From: an uncultured Bacteroidota bacterium
GTDB lineage: Bacteria > Bacteroidota > Bacteroidia > Chitinophagales > Chitinophagaceae
Direction: 5' to 3'
Assembly (NCBI GenBank): GCA_903929655.1
Contig: CAIYVS010000629.1
Location: 1-11,008, forward strand
DNA length: 11,008 nt
Position 1 is the first letter of the stretch; each line of letters starts with the position of its first letter. Shown in pieces: positions 1-7,878 of this stretch. The position numbers and the translations under genes were made by a program. A model generated the notes under the pieces. The model saw nothing but the letters and a program-made list of their open reading frames with translations, had not been told where the DNA came from and did no database searches.

Positions 1-401
1 TCAACAATAATAAAATGATAATAGCTGAACAGGGTTTCATATATCATCTGATTTAGAATGGGTATTATAAAAGTAATAAATATTACTAATAAATTGCATT
101 GCAGATTATATATTTAAATGGGAGTAAATTTCAATTCTATAATTTTTTATCTCACACTGGCACATAATATTGGTTGGTATGTTTACTCTTGCAAACCTGA
201 AGCGGGAAGCTGATATGGGATGTTTAATGTTATCTTTTTTGATTACTAAATATTTATTTATTTTTAATTCAAATTCATCAAACATTTAGTATATTCTCCA
301 TTCGTTTCTATTGAAAAAAATCGGGGAAATTGAAAGTGTTTGCCCATTTTTAACAAAACCCACAAAAAATTTTAATCTAAATTTATGGCCTGTCTTAATA
401 T
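1..401. other. AT-rich region with no supported gene
   Basis: I see no convincing gene, RNA or mobile element in this stretch. A 31-codon + strand ORF starting at 118 has no recognisable content. On the - strand an ATG at 40-38 opens a reading frame that runs off the left edge after 13 codons with a hydrophobic run (MKPCSAIIILLLL); it could be the signal peptide of a divergent gene, but 13 codons prove nothing. An 8-bp direct repeat TAATAAAT occurs at 74-81 and 87-94. Only a weak promoter-like box, TAAATTTA at 378-385, lies close to the gene at 402, and it has no TTG at the right distance, so the promoter of that gene is unresolved. Confidence 0.6.
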
Positions 402-3032
402 ATGAATATACAGCGTGCTACGCCTGTAAATGAATTGCTGGCCAAGCTTATCTTTTTAATATTACCTACTGCCCTGGTGGGTTATTTTTTATTGTGGAAT
501 GCGAACCAATATTATTCCATATTGCATGCGCAGGCTTTTCAGCAAACTTTGTACCTGGCTGCGGGTATGGGCATAGCGGCTATATTCTATTCTTTCCGTT
601 TTCGTTTCCTGCCCACTTTTGCATTGTTATTATTGGGCTTGTACACGATATACAAAGGTCTGGACCGCCTGTCTGTAAGTGAGTTTGATTCTTTTTTTAT
701 CTCGGTGCAGTTCCTGGTTTTTGCGATATTGTTTGGAGCGGGCTGGCTTATAGGCTGGGGTTTTACGAGGTTGCGTTATTGGTCTGTGCTGCTTTCTGCT
801 GCTTTATTATGTTCCTGCATCCTGCTGATAGCAAAGGCCAATGCGGATACTGTGAATGGTTTATTAAAAGCATTCAGCCCGGCACTACTCTATTCGGTAT
901 ATATTGTTTTTACAGCAGAGCAGATATACAGTTATAAAGATAAGTCGAAAAAATTCTGGTGGTTCCTCAGCAGGCGTCTGGTGTTGTTTTGCATACTTGC
1001 TGCATTGCTATTGGGCGGTGTTGTGTTCCTGATGAAGAATGAGATAAAGGAGACTGTTGCCAATTACGGGGGCGGGGGCAAAGGCGGCAAGAACAATATG
1101 ATGCACAAGAATAAAGACGGCACTTTTGATCTTGACAGCATGATGCAGCCCCGTGCCAGCATCAACAGGGATAAGGAGCTGATGTTTTGTGCACATATTG
1201 ACAATTATTTCCCCAATACGCAAATACCCAACCCGCTATACCTGACTGCGTTCTACTATACCAAGTTTGATACGCTGACAGAAACTTTTGAGAAAGACTC
1301 TACTATACCCTACAATGACCTGTTCGCGCCCGACCCTACGAAGATCCCTTTGTTCTCGATGAAGAGCGATTCCAGTGTTATTAAAAACACTATGGGTGAT
1401 AAGTTCAGGAAAACAGTGGAGGTGGAAGTGTATACCAAAATGTTATCGCCGGGCACTTTTGTGGCTCCTAATACTGGCTTTTTTGTGCAACCCATAACTG
1501 TGGAGAAAGATTTCAGGGAGGAGTTCAGGACTGCCTATAGGGCCAAGAGCTATGTATCTGAACTGAACAGCGCCTATTTTGTTTATAATTCGCCAAAACC
1601 GGAGATCAGGAAATTCCAGGAGCAACGTTTCGGGGTATTAAGGGAATATACAGATTATAGTAAAATGGACCCTAAGTTCATGAAATACTATACTTATATG
1701 CCCAGCGATGTAAAATACAAGACGATCGCTGATCTGGCAGCTAAGGTTACTGCAAACGCAAAAACTCCTGCTGACAAGATCATTGCCATAAGAGATTATT
1801 TTTTATCGAAAGACGAGAATGGTGATCCTTTGTATCATTATACAGATAACCCCGGCGTGCCGGATATACCAAATGCATCTAAACTGTTGTATTTCCTGAA
1901 TGATAATCATAAGGGTTATTGCGCCTATTTTGCAGGTGCTACTCTGTTCATGTTGCGCTCATTGGGCATACCATCGCGAATAGCTGTTGGTTTTCTTACT
2001 GTTGACAGGAGTGATAAAAACAAAGGATGGTACTGGTATTATGCCGACCAGGCGCATGCCTGGGTGCAGGTTTATTTTCCAGGACTGGGATGGCTTGATT
2101 TTGATACTACTGTTGGAAATTCGGATGCCAAGGAAAGCCCCAAGCCAGATGGGACCCCACCCTTGCAACCACCCAAAGCATGGCTGGCAGCAGATGGTGT
2201 GATTGCCAATATTGATACCTTGAAAAAGACTATGAGCCTTAAAGTGAAACACATGATATTTCATGATAAGGAATACACCCTTGCAGATACTGTACTTGTA
2301 AATATGGACCTTAAGATCGCCGAGATAAAACGGGACAGCCTAGATGTGCCACTGAGTACGGTGCAGAAAGGAGAAGTGGCCACAGCAGTATCTTATGCGG
2401 AAGCATTTAAAAAAATGGTTGCCGGTGATAAAGAAAACGGTACATCTATCATTGAGCGTTTTCCCGACCCTGCACCTATAGATGAGGTGTACCTGCAACC
2501 AAAGGATGTAATAAAAAAGGATGAGCAGCAAGCGATCAAAGCGCAGGGGAAACCCATATCTATAGAAAATATACTTTGGACGGGACTGGGCATTATCGGG
2601 GCTATAGTCTTATTTTTATTATTGTTGCCCCGTTTGATACTGGCTTATTATGTTTTTCGTTATAAAAGGGCTGATGCTGCCGGCAACAAATCTTACTGGG
2701 CATACAGGGCGGCCAGCTATTACCTGCACCAGGTGGGCTTTATACGAAGCAATATGACGCCTATGCAGTATGCAAGAGACCTGGTTGATCCTAAATTGGG
2801 CACCCAATTGGTAAACTTTATGAATGTGTACCTGAAAAAGAAATACGCAAAGCAGGCATTGACACCTGCTGAACAGGTATATGTGGACAATTTCTTAATG
2901 CCATTCTTGCAGCGTGTGCGTAAAAGCATTAAGTTTAAAACACGTTTGTTCGGTTTTATCAACCCAGTAAGAAGTGTTAGCTTTTTTGTGGCAGAAGAAG
3001 GAATAATTGTTGAATGGCTGAATACGCAATGA
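402..3032 (+). CDS. Membrane-anchored transglutaminase-like protein with DUF4129-like tail
   Basis: This 876-residue protein has the TgpA-like plan: a bundle of membrane helices, a periplasmic transglutaminase-like domain, one more membrane helix and a cytoplasmic tail. Seven hydrophobic segments lie near residues 12-32, 47-64, 67-84, 98-120, 127-144, 156-172 and 191-211. A Gly/Lys-rich linker follows at 223-230, and an eighth segment lies at about 724-751. The transglutaminase core shows the expected triad: Cys507 in GYCAYFAG, His552 in QAHAWVQVYFPGLGW and Asp568 in DFDTT. Residues about 765-835 (TPMQYARDL and after) resemble DUF4129. An in-frame stop lies 6 nt upstream of the ATG, so this is the first available ATG and no upstream extension is possible. 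Substrate and reaction are unknown: the fold covers proteases, amidases and transferases, and an intact triad suggests a hydrolase or transferase acting in the periplasm. It precedes a peptidoglycan synthase gene by 162 bp, but a promoter between them argues for separate transcription. Confidence 0.9.
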   Translation: MNIQRATPVNELLAKLIFLILPTALVGYFLLWNANQYYSILHAQAFQQTLYLAAGMGIAAIFYSFRFRFLPTFALLLLGLYTIYKGLDRLSVSEFDSFFISVQFLVFAILFGAGWLIGWGFTRLRYWSVLLSAALLCSCILLIAKANADTVNGLLKAFSPALLYSVYIVFTAEQIYSYKDKSKKFWWFLSRRLVLFCILAALLLGGVVFLMKNEIKETVANYGGGGKGGKNNMMHKNKDGTFDLDSMMQPRASINRDKELMFCAHIDNYFPNTQIPNPLYLTAFYYTKFDTLTETFEKDSTIPYNDLFAPDPTKIPLFSMKSDSSVIKNTMGDKFRKTVEVEVYTKMLSPGTFVAPNTGFFVQPITVEKDFREEFRTAYRAKSYVSELNSAYFVYNSPKPEIRKFQEQRFGVLREYTDYSKMDPKFMKYYTYMPSDVKYKTIADLAAKVTANAKTPADKIIAIRDYFLSKDENGDPLYHYTDNPGVPDIPNASKLLYFLNDNHKGYCAYFAGATLFMLRSLGIPSRIAVGFLTVDRSDKNKGWYWYYADQAHAWVQVYFPGLGWLDFDTTVGNSDAKESPKPDGTPPLQPPKAWLAADGVIANIDTLKKTMSLKVKHMIFHDKEYTLADTVLVNMDLKIAEIKRDSLDVPLSTVQKGEVATAVSYAEAFKKMVAGDKENGTSIIERFPDPAPIDEVYLQPKDVIKKDEQQAIKAQGKPISIENILWTGLGIIGAIVLFLLLLPRLILAYYVFRYKRADAAGNKSYWAYRAASYYLHQVGFIRSNMTPMQYARDLVDPKLGTQLVNFMNVYLKKKYAKQALTPAEQVYVDNFLMPFLQRVRKSIKFKTRLFGFINPVRSVSFFVAEEGIIVEWLNTQ

Positions 3033-3098
3033 CTAATTATAGGGTTGTGCAATATATTGGGATCAACAATGTACCCGTAATGCAACATAATATAAGGG

Positions 3099-3137
3099 CA
3101 ATTGAGAAATGGGTTATTGAGTAATTGTGTAATTTTT
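3099..3137. repeat. Degenerate octamer tandem repeat (TAATTGAG-like)
   Basis: Five consecutive units can be read: CAATTGAG (3099-3106), AAATGGG (3107-3113), TTATTGAG (3114-3121), TAATTGTG (3122-3129) and TAATTTTT (3130-3137). Three fit a TAATTGAG consensus with at most one or two changes; the second unit is one base short and the last is degenerate. The run overlaps the -33 element of the promoter candidate for the next gene. Its meaning is unknown and chance in AT-rich DNA is possible. Confidence 0.4.
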
Positions 3138-3148
3138 ATGTAGGTTTG
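3117..3148 (+). promoter_or_regulatory. Bacteroidota-type promoter candidate for the PBP-HD unit
   Basis: TTG at 3117-3119 and TAGGTTTG at 3141-3148 are separated by 21 bp. The second element is an exact match to the Bacteroidota -7 consensus TAnnTTTG, and the spacing fits the usual range of about 17-23 bp. Transcription would start near 3155 and give a leader of about 40 nt before the TTG start codon at 3195. This supports transcription of the PBP gene separately from the gene ending at 3032. Confidence 0.5.
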
Positions 3149-3162
3149 AGCGCTTAAGAGGA

Positions 3163-3183
3163 TTTTTTAAGTAATTTAAAAAA
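3163..3183. repeat. A/T-only inverted repeat in the PBP gene leader
   Basis: TTTTTTAA (3163-3170) and TTAAAAAA (3176-3183) are perfect 8-bp inverted arms around the 5-nt loop GTAAT. The repeat lies 11 nt before the TTG start at 3195 and inside the leader predicted from the promoter at 3117-3148. With no G or C in the stem it would be a weak RNA hairpin, and it is not a convincing intrinsic terminator for the upstream gene. It could modulate ribosome access or simply reflect low base complexity. Confidence 0.5.
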
Positions 3184-3194
3184 GAACAAAATAA

Positions 3195-5516
3195 TTGGCA
3201 AGAGTAAGCAGATATAGCAATCAGGGCAGGCATAGTAAAAGCAAACCGGGAAGATCGGGGCGCGGCATAAAGATATTATGGTTGGTATTTGTTTTGGGCG
3301 TTGTTTCATTAACTGCATTGGTGCTGATGGTAAATGCGGGATGGATGGGTTATATGCCATCTATGGAAGAACTGGAAAACCCCAATAGCGCCATATCTTC
3401 TGATGTTATTGCAGCAGACGGAACTATTATTGGCCGCTATTATGTATTAGACAGGTCTACCAGTAATTTCAACGAGATATCGCCTAATGTTATTTCTGCA
3501 TTGCTGGCTACTGAAGATGCACGTTATTATGAGCATTCGGGCATTGATGCTATAGGAACTATTGCCATTCCGTTTTATGTGCTGACGGGAAAAAAGAGAG
3601 GTTCTTCCACTATTACGCAACAACTTGCTAAAAATCTCTTCCCGAGGAAAAATGAAAGCAAACTGACCTTACCGCTTATAAAACTGAAGGAGTGGATCAT
3701 GGCTGTGAAACTGGAGAAGAACCTTACGAAGAATGAAATCATCACTTTATACCTTAATATAGTTCCCTTCAGTGATAATGTTTATGGCATCAAGAATGCC
3801 TCGATGACTTTTTTCAATAAGACTCCGGATAAGGTTAGTGTGGAAGAAGCCGCTGTGCTGATTGCTATGCTGAAGGCCAATACCATTTATAACCCGCGCA
3901 CACACCCTGCCAGGGCAATGGAGCGACGTAATACGGTGCTGGAACAAATGGCCAAATACGGCTACATATCGGATGCTGAGGCCGGGAAACTTTCTCAAAA
4001 GCCGATCGTTCTGGATTATCATAAACAGGATTACCATGAGGGCACTGCTCCTTATTTCAGAATGGTGGTGGAGCAACAGGTAAAGCAGATATGTAAAGAC
4101 CTGAAAAAGCCTAATGGCGAAAAATATGATATTTATAAAGATGGCCTGAAAATATATACTACACTGGACGTAAAGATGCAGCAGTATGCCGAGGAGGCGG
4201 TTGAAGAACACCTGACCGAATACCAAAAAACATTTATGGCCCAGCACTTATACAAGAGCGGGGGTATCTGGGATAACCAGGACGCAAAAAATGTATTGAA
4301 CCTTACTATAAAGCAGTTTGACCGTTACCAGGATATGAAAGAAATGGGCGAAAATGACGCCCAGATAGACGCGGAGATGAGAAAGCCTGTTAAAATGAAA
4401 GTGTTCTGCTGGGGTAAAAACCATAATAAGGATACTGTGATGAGCCCGATCGATTCCATTAAATATATGAAGCTATACCTGCAGGCGGGCTTTATGTGCA
4501 TGGACCCTTTTACGGGTGAGGTGAAAGCCTGGGTGGGTGGTATTGATCACACCTATTTTCAGTATGACCACGTAAATATCAATACCAAGAGGCAGGTTGG
4601 CTCCACTATCAAACCCATTCTTTATTGCCTGGCTGTTGACAATGGATTCTCTCCTTGTGGCACGGTATCTACCGCTCCGCAGGAGTTTCCGCAATACATG
4701 GATCACCCTTATGATGCTGACCACCAGAACTATGGAACGGTGAGTATGCCAGTGGCTTTAGCTAAGTCTATTAATAATGCCGCTCTCTATATTGAAAAGC
4801 AAGTGGGGATCAATGCGTTTGTTGATTTCATTCATAAATGCGGAATTACTTCCAAGATAGATCCAGTGCCTGCTGCTGCCCTTGGTGTTGCCGACATATC
4901 ATTATACGAAATGTTAGGTGCTTACAGCATGTTCCCTGACGGAGGTATCAATTCTCAGCCTTATTATATTACCAAGATAGAAGACAAGAACGGAATGGTA
5001 TTAAAGACTTTTGCACCCGTACAAAAAGAAATCATCAACAGCAGCACCGCTTTCAAGATGGTGAAGCTGATGCGGGAGGTTGTGAACCAGGGTACGGGTC
5101 ACAGGCTGAGGTTCAGGTATAATTTCACCAATGATCTTGCAGGCAAAACAGGCACTACGAGCAACCAGGCCGATGCGTGGTATATAGGCTATACACCTCA
5201 GATCATTGCCGGGGGATGGGTTGGCCATGATGACCGCGTTTTCCGTTTTGGCACAGAAGATATGGGACAAGGCGCGGCAGCGGCATTGCCTGTATGGGCT
5301 TATTTTATGAAGCGTGTTTATGCCGACAAGTCATTAAGAATAAATAATGAGAAGATAGATTATGATGCTGTTTTTAAACAACCGGACGGGTTTGATGATT
5401 GTGACGTTACAGACCCTGTGAGTGAGGCCCGTAAATCGACTTATGGCAGCAGCAAAAGTGATGCAGAGCCGGTAGAACACACTTCCACCGATGAATGGGG
5501 AAATAATGGAAAGTAA
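3195..5516 (+). CDS. Class A penicillin-binding protein (GT51 glycosyltransferase / transpeptidase)
   Basis: A bifunctional peptidoglycan synthase of 773 residues that polymerises lipid II into glycan strands and crosslinks the stem peptides, anchored in the inner membrane with its enzyme domains in the periplasm. A basic cytoplasmic tail (residues 1-26) precedes one membrane helix at about 27-48. GT51 motifs are present: ATEDARYYEHSG with catalytic Glu107, RGSSTITQQLAKNLF (135-149), KLKEWIMAVKLE with Glu166, and YLNIVPFSDNVYGI. The transpeptidase has Ser470 in STIK (470-473), SIN (525-527) and KTGTT (651-655). A linker at about 345-430 separates the domains. The C-terminal 40 residues are polar and low in complexity. 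The start is TTG: a TAA stop immediately precedes it in frame, and the first in-frame ATG (codon 45) falls inside the membrane helix and would remove the basic tail. No strong ribosome binding site is visible. The HD-domain gene follows after 6 bp, so the two are probably cotranscribed. Confidence 0.95.
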   Translation: MARVSRYSNQGRHSKSKPGRSGRGIKILWLVFVLGVVSLTALVLMVNAGWMGYMPSMEELENPNSAISSDVIAADGTIIGRYYVLDRSTSNFNEISPNVISALLATEDARYYEHSGIDAIGTIAIPFYVLTGKKRGSSTITQQLAKNLFPRKNESKLTLPLIKLKEWIMAVKLEKNLTKNEIITLYLNIVPFSDNVYGIKNASMTFFNKTPDKVSVEEAAVLIAMLKANTIYNPRTHPARAMERRNTVLEQMAKYGYISDAEAGKLSQKPIVLDYHKQDYHEGTAPYFRMVVEQQVKQICKDLKKPNGEKYDIYKDGLKIYTTLDVKMQQYAEEAVEEHLTEYQKTFMAQHLYKSGGIWDNQDAKNVLNLTIKQFDRYQDMKEMGENDAQIDAEMRKPVKMKVFCWGKNHNKDTVMSPIDSIKYMKLYLQAGFMCMDPFTGEVKAWVGGIDHTYFQYDHVNINTKRQVGSTIKPILYCLAVDNGFSPCGTVSTAPQEFPQYMDHPYDADHQNYGTVSMPVALAKSINNAALYIEKQVGINAFVDFIHKCGITSKIDPVPAAALGVADISLYEMLGAYSMFPDGGINSQPYYITKIEDKNGMVLKTFAPVQKEIINSSTAFKMVKLMREVVNQGTGHRLRFRYNFTNDLAGKTGTTSNQADAWYIGYTPQIIAGGWVGHDDRVFRFGTEDMGQGAAAALPVWAYFMKRVYADKSLRINNEKIDYDAVFKQPDGFDDCDVTDPVSEARKSTYGSSKSDAEPVEHTSTDEWGNNGK

Positions 5517-5522
5517 ATGTGA

Positions 5523-6743
5523 ATGAGTACAAAAGGAAAAATCATTAATGATCCGGTATATGGGTTTCTGCGCTTCCCGGAGCCTGAACTATTACAAATA
5601 ATTGCGCATCCCTGGTTTCAGAGACTGAGAAATATCAAGCAGATGGGGCTTGCCCCTTTGGTATATCCCGGTGCTGTACATACCCGGCTTCATCACTCGC
5701 TGGGCGCCTGCCACCTGATGGAGCGTGCGCTGGATGAGTTAAAAGCGAAGGATATTGCGATATCGAAAGATGAATGTCTTGCGGCCAGAATTGCGATACT
5801 GCTTCATGATATAGGACATGGCCCCTATTCGCATTCTTTAGAACATTCATTGGTCGAAGGTATATCTCATGAAACCATCTCTCACCTCATCATGCAAAAA
5901 ATGAATGTGGAATATGATGGGATGCTTGAAAAGGCCATTGACATTTTTGACCACTCCTATAAAAACAAATACCTGCATCAGCTGGTATCGAGTCAACTGG
6001 ATGTGGACAGGATGGATTACCTGAACAGGGATAGTTTTTATACTGGTGTATCAGAAGGCGTAATAGGTTATGACCGCATTTTAAAGATGCTTACGGTGCA
6101 GGATAACGAACTGATGGTGGAAGAAAAAGGCATCCATTCGGTAGAAAAATTCATTATTGCCCGCAGGCTTATGTATTGGCAGGTATACCTTCATAAAACA
6201 GTATTGGGTGCAGAAATGTTACTGATCAATATTTTAAAACGCGCTAAGGAACTGGCAAGAGATGGAGCAGAGTTGTTTGCGACTCCTGCATTAAAACATT
6301 TTTTATATAAGCAATTAACAGAAAAAGACTTTAAAGAGGACCCTGAGCATTTAGAAAAATTCTGTCAACTGGACGATTCAGATATTTATACTTCTATTAA
6401 AGTGTGGCAGACACATGAAGACAAAACCCTATCTATGCTCTGCAAAATGCTTGTTTTAAGAAAATTATACAAAGTAATCCTCAATTCTCAATCTTTGGCA
6501 GAGATTTTGGGGGAGAAAAGGAAACTTGCCGAAAAGATAGAAGGTATAAACAAAGAAAATATTGATTATTTTGTTTTTGGCGGTTCTACTTCAAACAGGG
6601 CATACAGCACAGCAGATGAACAAATATTGATAGCACTGAAAGACGGGAGCTCGAAAGATATTTATGAAATTGACAATTCGTTGGTAAATCAAACACTTGC
6701 CCGACCCGTTCATAAGAACTACATTTGCTTTATTCAGAGCTGA
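5523..6743 (+). CDS. SAMHD1-like HD superfamily phosphohydrolase
   Basis: A 406-residue cytoplasmic protein of the COG1078 / SAMHD1-like HD group, whose characterised members hydrolyse dNTPs or related nucleotides with a metal centre. The metal site can be read: His58 in RLHHSLG, His95-Asp96 in LLHDIGHGPYSHSLE, and Asp162 in QLDVDRMDYLNRD. His99 and His104 match the conserved active-site histidines of GHGPYSH. The N-terminal INDPVYG and RLRNIKQ motifs are also typical. The helical C-terminal half (about 200-340) is less conserved, and the end (VFGGSTSNRAYS, 351-362) contains a Gly/Ser-rich turn. Function is inferred from the family; the true substrate is not known. The ATG lies 6 bp after the PBP stop with GGAAAG about 10 nt upstream, so it probably forms an operon with the PBP gene. 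I recall an HD gene next to lpxD in other Bacteroidota, but could not check this. Confidence 0.9.
   Translation: MSTKGKIINDPVYGFLRFPEPELLQIIAHPWFQRLRNIKQMGLAPLVYPGAVHTRLHHSLGACHLMERALDELKAKDIAISKDECLAARIAILLHDIGHGPYSHSLEHSLVEGISHETISHLIMQKMNVEYDGMLEKAIDIFDHSYKNKYLHQLVSSQLDVDRMDYLNRDSFYTGVSEGVIGYDRILKMLTVQDNELMVEEKGIHSVEKFIIARRLMYWQVYLHKTVLGAEMLLINILKRAKELARDGAELFATPALKHFLYKQLTEKDFKEDPEHLEKFCQLDDSDIYTSIKVWQTHEDKTLSMLCKMLVLRKLYKVILNSQSLAEILGEKRKLAEKIEGINKENIDYFVFGGSTSNRAYSTADEQILIALKDGSSKDIYEIDNSLVNQTLARPVHKNYICFIQS
6697..6727 (+). promoter_or_regulatory. Internal promoter candidate for the lpx genes
   Basis: TTG at 6697-6699 and TACATTTG at 6720-6727 are separated by 20 bp, again an exact TAnnTTTG match with good spacing. 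The site lies inside the last codons of the HD gene. Transcription would begin near 6734 and give a leader of about 70 nt before lpxD. The 61-bp gap between the HD gene and lpxD itself shows no better promoter. Because the elements are also coding sequence, a chance match is possible. Confidence 0.4.
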
Positions 6744-6804
6744 AACATGGTTAAAATGGTAACATTTATTTAATGTAAGACAGAAATTGTAATTTCAAAC
6801 GTTC

Positions 6805-7878
6805 ATGCAGTTTACAGCATTACAGATAGCAACCCTCATTAAAGGGAAAATAGATGGCAATCCTGAGGCCAAGGTAAGCCATGTAGCTAAGATCGAGGAG
6901 GCTAAGGAGGGTTCTTTAAGCTTTATTGCCAACCCTAAATATGAGGAATATCTATACAGCTCAAAAGCCTCTATTATCATCATCAATGAATCATTGGAGC
7001 TAAATGAGAAAATAAGCCCTACACTGATTCGTGTAAAAGACGCTTATAGTGGTTTTGCCTTATTGCTGGAGAAATATAATGAGATCATTTCCCGTAGCGG
7101 TAAGCATGGTATCGAACAACCTTCATTTGTTTCTAAAACCGCATCGCTGGGTAAAGACGTATATATAGGTGCCTTTACCTACATTGGTGATAATGTGATG
7201 ATTGGGGACAGAGTGAAAATTTATCCTGGTTGCTATATAGGTGATAATGTGATAGTAAATGAAGATTCGAAAATATACGCCGGCGTAAAAATATATGATG
7301 GCTGTTCCTTGGGAAGCAGGGTTGTGATCCATTCGGGTACTGTAATTGGTGGCGATGGGTTTGGCTTTGCACCTCAAAAAGATGGTTCTTATAAAAAGGT
7401 GCCACAGATAGGCAATGTGATAGTGGAGGATGATGTAGAGATAGGCGCCAATACTACGGTGGACAGGGCAACTATGGGCTCTACATATATACGCAGAGGC
7501 GTGAAACTTGATAACCTGATACAAATAGCGCATAATGTAGAAGTAGGTGAGAATACTGTGATCGCAGCGCAGACAGGTGTTTCCGGAAGTACCAAAGTAG
7601 GTAAGAACTGTGTGATAGGCGGACAAGTGGGCATGGTAGGGCATATACAAATAGCAGATAGCACCAAGATCAATGCACAAAGTGGCTTATCAAAATCTGT
7701 TACAATACCCGACACTGCATTAAATGGTTCACCCGCATTTGATTATAAAAGTTCGCTAAAAAGTCAGGCAATTTTTAGAAATTTGCCTGAATTGCAGCAG
7801 CGCCTCCTGAAACTGGAAGAAACGGTGCAGGAATTAACAGCAATATTGAGCAATCAAAATCTGGAAATAAAGAAGTGA
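6805..7878 (+). CDS. lpxD: UDP-3-O-acylglucosamine N-acyltransferase LpxD
   Basis: LpxD carries out the third step of lipid A synthesis, moving a 3-hydroxyacyl chain from ACP to the 2-amino group of UDP-3-O-acylglucosamine to give the diacyl product. It acts in the cytoplasm as a trimer. The 357 residues are close to the usual family length. Residues 1-100 form the uridine-binding N-terminal domain. Hexapeptide repeats of a left-handed beta-helix run from about 105 to 300, with the LpxD signature GGDGFGFAP (182-190) and VDRATMGST (219-227). The catalytic histidine is His243 in QIAHNVEVG. The C-terminus (FRNLPELQQRLLKLEETVQ, from 324) is a predicted coiled coil. It begins 61 bp after the HD gene and its stop overlaps the GTG start of lpxC-fabZ by 4 bp, so translation is probably coupled. 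Confidence 0.97.
   Translation: MQFTALQIATLIKGKIDGNPEAKVSHVAKIEEAKEGSLSFIANPKYEEYLYSSKASIIIINESLELNEKISPTLIRVKDAYSGFALLLEKYNEIISRSGKHGIEQPSFVSKTASLGKDVYIGAFTYIGDNVMIGDRVKIYPGCYIGDNVIVNEDSKIYAGVKIYDGCSLGSRVVIHSGTVIGGDGFGFAPQKDGSYKKVPQIGNVIVEDDVEIGANTTVDRATMGSTYIRRGVKLDNLIQIAHNVEVGENTVIAAQTGVSGSTKVGKNCVIGGQVGMVGHIQIADSTKINAQSGLSKSVTIPDTALNGSPAFDYKSSLKSQAIFRNLPELQQRLLKLEETVQELTAILSNQNLEIKK

Noticed and set aside
118..213. Short + strand ORF of 31 codons before the first large gene
   Set aside because: It has no ribosome binding site, no recognisable sequence feature, and a length expected by chance.
378..385. TAAATTTA as the promoter of the gene at 402
   Set aside because: It misses one base of TAnnTTTG and no TTG lies 17-23 bp upstream, so AT richness explains it equally well.
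3747..4247. 166-codon open frame on the - strand inside the PBP gene
   Set aside because: It is opposite conserved GT51 and linker coding sequence, has no motif or plausible start context, and looks like a shadow.
6762..6776. Inverted repeat ACATT-TATTT-AATGT between the HD gene and lpxD
   Set aside because: The stem is only 5 bp, contains one G:C pair and has no T-run after it, so it is not a credible terminator or operator by itself.
7186..7253. 14-bp direct repeat GGTGATAATGTGAT at 7186-7199 and 7240-7253
   Set aside because: The 54-bp spacing equals 18 codons, which is three hexapeptides or one turn of the LpxD beta-helix, so protein repeat structure explains it.
7123..7680. 185-codon open frame on the - strand inside lpxD
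   Set aside because: It lies entirely opposite a well-supported gene, has a His/Tyr/Cys-rich composition typical of an antisense shadow, and shows no recognisable motif.
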